DNA of 48,652 bases from Lachnospiraceae bacterium. GTDB taxonomy: Bacteria > Bacillota > Clostridia > Lachnospirales > Lachnospiraceae. Positions within the stretch are counted from its first letter, which is position 1. Every line of letters starts with the position of its first letter. Shown here in pieces: positions 45,078-48,652 of this stretch. Where the stretch lies: NCBI GenBank assembly GCA_017428265.1, contig JAFRRD010000002.1, forward strand, positions 1 through 48,652, given 5' to 3'. The notes under the pieces are model-generated. The model had not been told where the DNA came from, did not search any database, and was given only the letters and a program-made list of their open reading frames with translations. Position numbers and translations under genes: made by a program.

Positions 45078-46274
45078 ATGGAAGAACGCAGAGTCGGTAC
45101 AGTTTCCCGCGGCATCCGCTGCCCCATCATCCGCGAGGGCGACGATCTGGTCCGCATCGTCACGGACAGCGTGCTCGCTGCCGCCGAGAGCGACGGTTTT
45201 TCGCTCCGCGACCGCGACGTCATCGCGATCACCGAATCCATCGTAGCCCGCGCGCAGGGCAACTACTGCACGGTAGACGACATCGCTGCCGACGTTAAGG
45301 CCAAGACCGGCGGCGGCACCGTCGGCGTCATTTTCCCCATCCTCTCCCGCAACCGCTTCGCCATCTGCCTGCGCGGCATCGCGAGCGGCGTGAAGAAGGT
45401 GGTCCTGATGCTGAACTATCCGTCGGATGAAGTCGGCAACGCCCTCGTGGACATCGACAAGGTCGACGAGGCGGACGTCAACCCCTACTCTGACGTGCTG
45501 ACCCGCGAACGCTTTAAGGAACTCTTCGGCGCGCCCCGCCATCCCTTCACCGGCATGGACTACGTGGCTTACTATGAAGAGCTGATCAAAGGCTGCGGCG
45601 CCGAGGCGGAGATCATTTTCGCGAACCAGCCGAAGGCCGTGCTCGCCTACACCGACACCGTCATCAACTGCGACATCCACACCCGCAAGCGCACCAAACG
45701 CCTGCTTAAGGCCGCCGGCGCGAAGACCGTCCTCAGCCTAGACGATATCCTGACCGCGTCCGTGAACGGCAGCGGCTTCAACGCGGACTTCGGCCTGCTC
45801 GGTTCCAACAAGGCGACCGAGGACAAGGTCAAACTCTTCCCGCGCGAGAGCCAGCCGCTCGTTGAGAACATTCAGTCCGAAGTCCTGAAACTGACCGGAA
45901 AGCACGTCGAAGTCATGGTCTACGGCGACGGCGCGTTCAAGGATCCGCAGGGCAAGATCTGGGAACTGGCCGATCCGGTCGTTTCCCCCTTCCATACGGC
46001 AGGCCTCATCGGCACGCCGAACGAGCTGAAGCTGAAATACCTCGCCGACAACGACTTTAAGGAACTGTCCGGCGAAGCGCTGAAGCAGGCGATTTCCGCC
46101 AGCATCCGCAAAAAAGACGGCGACCTGAAGGGCCAGATGGCCTCCGAAGGCACGACGCCGCGCCAGCTGACCGATCTGATCGGCTCCCTCTGCGACCTGA
46201 CCAGCGGCTCCGGCGACAAGGGAACTCCCGTAGTCCTCGTGCAGGGCTACTTCGACAACTATACCAACAACTAA
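45078..46274 (+). CDS. CofE-like protein (coenzyme F420-0:L-glutamate ligase family, 398 aa)
   Basis: CofE adds gamma-linked glutamates to F420-0 in methanogens and actinobacteria. This protein has the family start (VRCP-type: GIRCPIIREGDDLVRIV), the RDRDVIAITESIVARAQGN segment shortened here to DVIAITESIVARAQGN (about 47-62) and a later SGSGFNADFGLLGSNKA-type nucleotide region. It is about 150 residues longer than archaeal CofE and belongs to the Firmicutes branch, in organisms that lack F420 genes; no other F420 gene is in the window. A ligase joining an amino acid to an unknown acid is a reasonable inference. AAAGGA lies seven bases before the ATG. The aminotransferase follows after 9 nt. 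Confidence 0.75.
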   Translation: MEERRVGTVSRGIRCPIIREGDDLVRIVTDSVLAAAESDGFSLRDRDVIAITESIVARAQGNYCTVDDIAADVKAKTGGGTVGVIFPILSRNRFAICLRGIASGVKKVVLMLNYPSDEVGNALVDIDKVDEADVNPYSDVLTRERFKELFGAPRHPFTGMDYVAYYEELIKGCGAEAEIIFANQPKAVLAYTDTVINCDIHTRKRTKRLLKAAGAKTVLSLDDILTASVNGSGFNADFGLLGSNKATEDKVKLFPRESQPLVENIQSEVLKLTGKHVEVMVYGDGAFKDPQGKIWELADPVVSPFHTAGLIGTPNELKLKYLADNDFKELSGEALKQAISASIRKKDGDLKGQMASEGTTPRQLTDLIGSLCDLTSGSGDKGTPVVLVQGYFDNYTNN

Positions 46275-46283
46275 GGAGACGAA

Positions 46284-47555
46284 ATGAAACCTTACCGTGA
46301 CATGACGCCTGAAGAAAGACGGCATGAGTACGCAGCCGTCAAGGCCCACTACGACGAACTGAGAAGCCTGAACCTGAAACTGGACATGTCCCGCGGCAAA
46401 CCCGGCCGCGACCAGCTGGACAAAGTTTCCGACATCCTGACCGTCCTGACCCGGGACGACTGCCTGACCGCAGACGGCGACATGCGCAACTACGGCGTGC
46501 TCGCCGGCGTTCCCGAAGCAAGGCGGCTCTGGGCGGATATCCTCGGCTGCCGCTATGAAGAGACTTTTGTGGGCGGCAACTCCTCCCTGCAGCTGATGTA
46601 CGATCTGATCGCCAAAGCCTGGGCCTTCGGCCTTTCGCATTCCGAAAAGCCCTGGTGCCGCGAGGAAGGCCTGAAATGGCTCTGCCCCGTCCCCGGCTAC
46701 GACAGGCATTTCGCCGTCACCCAGCTTTTCGGCATTGAAATGATCCCCGTGAAGATGACGCCCGAAGGTCCCGACATGGACGCCGTCGAAGAGCTTATCA
46801 AGGATCCTAAGGTCAAAGGCATGTGGACCGTGCCGAAGTATTCCAACCCCGACGGCATCATCTACAGCGCGAACGTCATCGAACGCATTGCCGAAATGAA
46901 GCCCGCAGCGCCCGACTTCGTCCTGATGTGGGACAACGCCTACGTCATCCACGAGTTTGACGGCGACTACGTTCCCTTCCCGGACATCCTCAGCCTGTGC
47001 CGCGCCGCCGGCAATCCCGACATGGTCTACGAATTTGCTTCGACCTCGAAGGTCACGCTTCCGGGCTCAGGCATTGCCTGCATGGCCACGTCGGAAGACA
47101 ACCAGAAGTACCTGCAGAAACTGATCGGGATCCAGATCATTTCCTACAACAAGGTCAACCAGCTACGCCACGCGAAGTACCTGCAGAACAAGGAACACGC
47201 GCTGGAGATCATGAAGCGCCACGCCGCCGTCCTGAAGCCCCGCTTCGAAACCGTGCTGAACGCACTTGAGAAAGAGATCCGCCCCGCCGGCATCGGCCGC
47301 TGGGCGACCCCGAAGGGCGGCTACTTCGTCTCCCTGTATACCGATCCCGGCCTTGCGAAGCGCACCGTGGCCCTGACCAAAGAAGCCGGCGTAGTGCTCA
47401 CCGGCGCCGGCGCCACCTATCCTTACGGCAAGGACCCCGACGACAGCAACATCCGTATCGCACCGTCGCTGCCGCCGATCTCCGAACTGGAGCAGGCCAT
47501 GGACGTGCTCTGCACCGCATTGAAACTTGCTGCACTGGAGCAGTTAAACGCTTAA
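46284..47555 (+). CDS. PLP-dependent aminotransferase, type Ic aspartate aminotransferase-like (423 aa)
   Basis: Fold type I aminotransferase. The N-terminus (LNLKLDMSRGKPGRDQLD) and overall pattern match the subgroup Ic aspartate aminotransferases first described in Corynebacterium. The PLP Lys is K256 in STSKVTLPGSG; upstream are NSSLQLMYD for the phosphate site and MWDNAYVIHEF with the Asp and Tyr that contact the cofactor. It would exchange amino groups between aspartate or a related acid and 2-oxoglutarate. AAGGAG lies five bases before the ATG. Cotranscribed with the CofE-like gene. Confidence 0.9.
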   Translation: MKPYRDMTPEERRHEYAAVKAHYDELRSLNLKLDMSRGKPGRDQLDKVSDILTVLTRDDCLTADGDMRNYGVLAGVPEARRLWADILGCRYEETFVGGNSSLQLMYDLIAKAWAFGLSHSEKPWCREEGLKWLCPVPGYDRHFAVTQLFGIEMIPVKMTPEGPDMDAVEELIKDPKVKGMWTVPKYSNPDGIIYSANVIERIAEMKPAAPDFVLMWDNAYVIHEFDGDYVPFPDILSLCRAAGNPDMVYEFASTSKVTLPGSGIACMATSEDNQKYLQKLIGIQIISYNKVNQLRHAKYLQNKEHALEIMKRHAAVLKPRFETVLNALEKEIRPAGIGRWATPKGGYFVSLYTDPGLAKRTVALTKEAGVVLTGAGATYPYGKDPDDSNIRIAPSLPPISELEQAMDVLCTALKLAALEQLNA

Positions 47556-47564
47556 GCGCTTGAC

Positions 47565-47604
47565 TGAGGCTCTCTGCAGCAGCCCCTGCCGCAAGGCAGC
47601 CTCA
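47565..47604 (+). promoter_or_regulatory. Structured leader in front of mecA
   Basis: TGAGGC (47565-47570) can pair with GCCTCA (47599-47604), enclosing CTGCC-GCAA-GGCAG (47586-47599); the two pairings share one base. No T tract follows, so it is not an obvious terminator. The mecA ribosome site just behind it is weak. Confidence 0.35.
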
Positions 47605-47621
47605 GAGAAAGCGAGAAAATC

Positions 47622-48284
47622 ATGAAGATCGAAAGAATCAGTGACAACCAGATCCGCTGCATCCTGACCGCAGGAGACCTCATCAAACGCCACCTCAGCA
47701 TCAAATCGATCGCCCAGGGCGATCAGGCGGCGCAGGCTCTCGTGCGGGAAATGATGGAGCAGTCCTCCGAGGAGTTCGGCTTCGAGCCCAACGAATTCCC
47801 TCTTCTCGTGGAGCTTTCCCCTGCCGGAGGCGGCGGGATCGCCCTGACCGTAACGAGGGTGAATTCCATGGACGAGATCCCGGTCGCCGCGCAGGCAGAC
47901 CATCTGATGAGGGCCCTTCAGGCCATCGTTAACATGGCTAAGGAAAACGACCGCAAAGAAAGGGTACCGGCGCCCGTCGCCGCGTTCAGTTTCGATGCGC
48001 GCCGCGCGCTTGTGCTGCCGCCGGAACTGAAGGAGGATCCCCGCGGCGTGCATACGGCGCTCTACTGGCAGCCGAAGTACAACGTGTATTACCTGGCCGT
48101 TACCTCCACCCTGAAGTATCAGGCGGTCTTCAGCCATGTCTGCCATCTCCTTTCCGAGTACGGCCGCAGCATCCCGGTGACGGAAGGAAGCCCCGCCTAT
48201 TTCGCGGAGCATTATGTGACGCTCTTCGCGAAAAATGCGCTGAAGCACATCGCCGCCGGCGAAGTCGAACCGCCGAAAGGATAA
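47622..48284 (+). CDS. mecA: Adaptor protein MecA (220 aa)
   Basis: MecA hands substrates to the ClpC-ClpP protease. The N-terminal substrate domain begins MKIERISDNQIRCILTAGDL, as in all MecA proteins, and the C-terminal ClpC-binding domain has YWQPKYNVYYLAV and CHLLSEYGRSIPVT-type strands. An acidic/hydrophobic linker joins them near residue 90-115. Length matches the family. The ribosome site is weak (GCGAG). It is 66 nt behind the aminotransferase and may be cotranscribed. Its TAA stop runs directly into repeat copy D. Confidence 0.9.
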   Translation: MKIERISDNQIRCILTAGDLIKRHLSIKSIAQGDQAAQALVREMMEQSSEEFGFEPNEFPLLVELSPAGGGGIALTVTRVNSMDEIPVAAQADHLMRALQAIVNMAKENDRKERVPAPVAAFSFDARRALVLPPELKEDPRGVHTALYWQPKYNVYYLAVTSTLKYQAVFSHVCHLLSEYGRSIPVTEGSPAYFAEHYVTLFAKNALKHIAAGEVEPPKG

Positions 48285-48353
48285 GATCCTTCGACTCGCT
48301 TCGCTCGCTCAGGATAACAGATTTTTGTCATCCTGAGCGGAGCGAAGGATCTT
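48285..48353. repeat. Repeat copy D: inverted pair behind mecA
   Basis: GATCCTTCGACTCGCTTCG-CTCGCTCAGGATAACA (48285-48319) and TGTCATCCTGAGCGGAGCG-AAGGATCTT (48326-48353) form an inverted pair with a 6-nt spacer, in the opposite arm order to copy B. As RNA it folds into one long hairpin and may terminate or protect the mecA transcript. Confidence 0.82.
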
Positions 48354-48369
48354 CTCTTCACGAAAGTCA

Positions 48370-48398
48370 TTGACACCTTTTCCTGATTTTGTTAGAAT
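48370..48398 (+). promoter_or_regulatory. Promoter of the terminal tRNA pair
   Basis: -35 TTGACA (48370-48375), 17-bp spacer, -10 TAGAAT (48393-48398), 11 bp before the first tRNA. Confidence 0.82.
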
Positions 48399-48409
48399 CG
48401 GGAAGTCGC

Positions 48410-48483
48410 GGACCTTTAGCTCAGTTGGTCAGAGCAGTCGGCTCATAACCGATCGGTCCCGGGTTCGAGTCCCTGAAGGTCCA
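48410..48483 (+). tRNA. tRNA with anticodon CAT, probably tRNA-Ile2 (lysidine-modified)
   Basis: A 74-nt cloverleaf with acceptor GGACCTT/AAGGTCC and anticodon loop CTCATAA. CAT can mean elongator Met or Ile2. The acceptor has C4-G69 and C5-G68, the pairs recognised by TilS, and GGACCTTTAGCTCAGTTGG is the usual start of Firmicutes Ile2. Not initiator: the anticodon stem lacks three G-C pairs. No CCA encoded. Confidence 0.9.
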
Positions 48484-48575
48484 CTTCCGTGATCTCACGG
48501 CGCCCGCCGCGGCGCAAATGCGGCAAAACAGTCCGCTTTCATGCGGTCTGTTCCATGGCAGTCAGCCATGGCTTT

Positions 48576-48649
48576 GGCCCGATGGCTCAGTTGGTTAGAG
48601 CGCCGCCCTGTCACGGCGGAAGTCGTGGGTTCGAGTCCCATTCGGGTCG
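48576..48649 (+). tRNA. tRNA-Asp (anticodon GTC)
   Basis: A 74-nt cloverleaf with acceptor GGCCCGA/TCGGGTC (one G-U), anticodon stem CCGCC/GGCGG and loop CTGTCAC giving GTC; discriminator G, as expected for Asp. A 92-nt spacer with a hairpin (48527-48552) separates it from the preceding tRNA; no separate promoter is seen. Confidence 0.95.
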
Positions 48650-48652
48650 CTC

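Noticed and set aside
45078-46274. Evidence for F420 biosynthesis
   Set aside because: One CofE-like gene of the long Firmicutes type is not sufficient; no cofC, cofD, cofG or cofH is in the window.

Overview
The window looks like a chromosomal segment of a GC-rich, low-branching member of the Bacillota, most likely class Clostridia (an uncultured gut-type Lachnospiraceae- or Oscillospiraceae-like organism is my guess). Reasons: strong Shine-Dalgarno sites and sigma-A type promoters throughout, tRNA genes without encoded CCA, short-intergenic operons, a MecA adaptor, a C-x2-C/C-x2-C ribosomal protein L32, lipoprotein SBPs with Thr/Glu-rich linkers, and the family mix (GPH symporter, AEC carrier, heterodimeric ABC exporters, M32 peptidase). 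No phage, integrase, transposase, CRISPR or rRNA is visible. Long antisense ORFs are a by-product of the high GC content and are left out.

Layout. 0-2.8 kb: a 3' fragment of an unrecognised gene, an RDD membrane protein downstream of a TTD14-like NTPase-CYTH fusion, then four tRNA genes (Gly, His, Gln, Lys) transcribed leftward and tRNA-Thr rightward from back-to-back promoters. 2.8-5.6 kb: a GPH sugar symporter with a NAGPA-type phosphodiester glycosidase. 5.7-10.1 kb: truA followed with 1-nt spacing by GtrA, a UGM-like flavoprotein and a large polytopic membrane protein, a likely envelope glycan/lipid-sugar unit. 10.2-17.4 kb: a complete oligopeptide importer operon oppA-B-C-D-F plus a small membrane protein, with a well-defined promoter, dyads and an intercistronic stem-loop. 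17.5-20.9 kb: MoxR-DUF58-DUF4129 operon. 21-24.5 kb: a second, incomplete peptide-transport unit (OppD-like ATPase plus SBP, no permeases). 24.6-28.5 kb: four-gene operon EEP phosphatase/nuclease, AEC carrier, TPR protein, DUF4037-like nucleotidyltransferase-fold protein. 28.6-33.7 kb (leftward): an SH3/GH18 anchored hydrolase, then MATE exporter and phospho-sugar mutase. 34-37.6 kb: heterodimeric ABC exporter pair. 37.7-39.7 kb: rpmF and an M32 carboxypeptidase. 39.9-41.7 kb: ECF-like sigma factor and membrane anti-sigma candidate. 41.9-44.9 kb: single-chain MacB/FtsX-like ABC protein. 45-48.3 kb: CofE-like ligase, type Ic aspartate aminotransferase, MecA. 48.4 kb-end: tRNA-CAU (probably Ile2) and tRNA-Asp.

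How the parts work together. Much of the window concerns the cell surface: peptide import, glycoside import and processing, envelope glycan modification, drug/peptide export and a sigma/anti-sigma sensor. A family of palindromic repeats (core ATCCTGAGCGCAGCGAAGG) sits directly behind stop codons at four places, all in the right-hand 11 kb. The most interesting uncharacterised units are the CofE-like/aminotransferase pair, the TPR/DUF4037 pair, the permease-less OppD/SBP pair with its own internal promoter, and the cytosolic phosphodiester glycosidase next to a GPH symporter.
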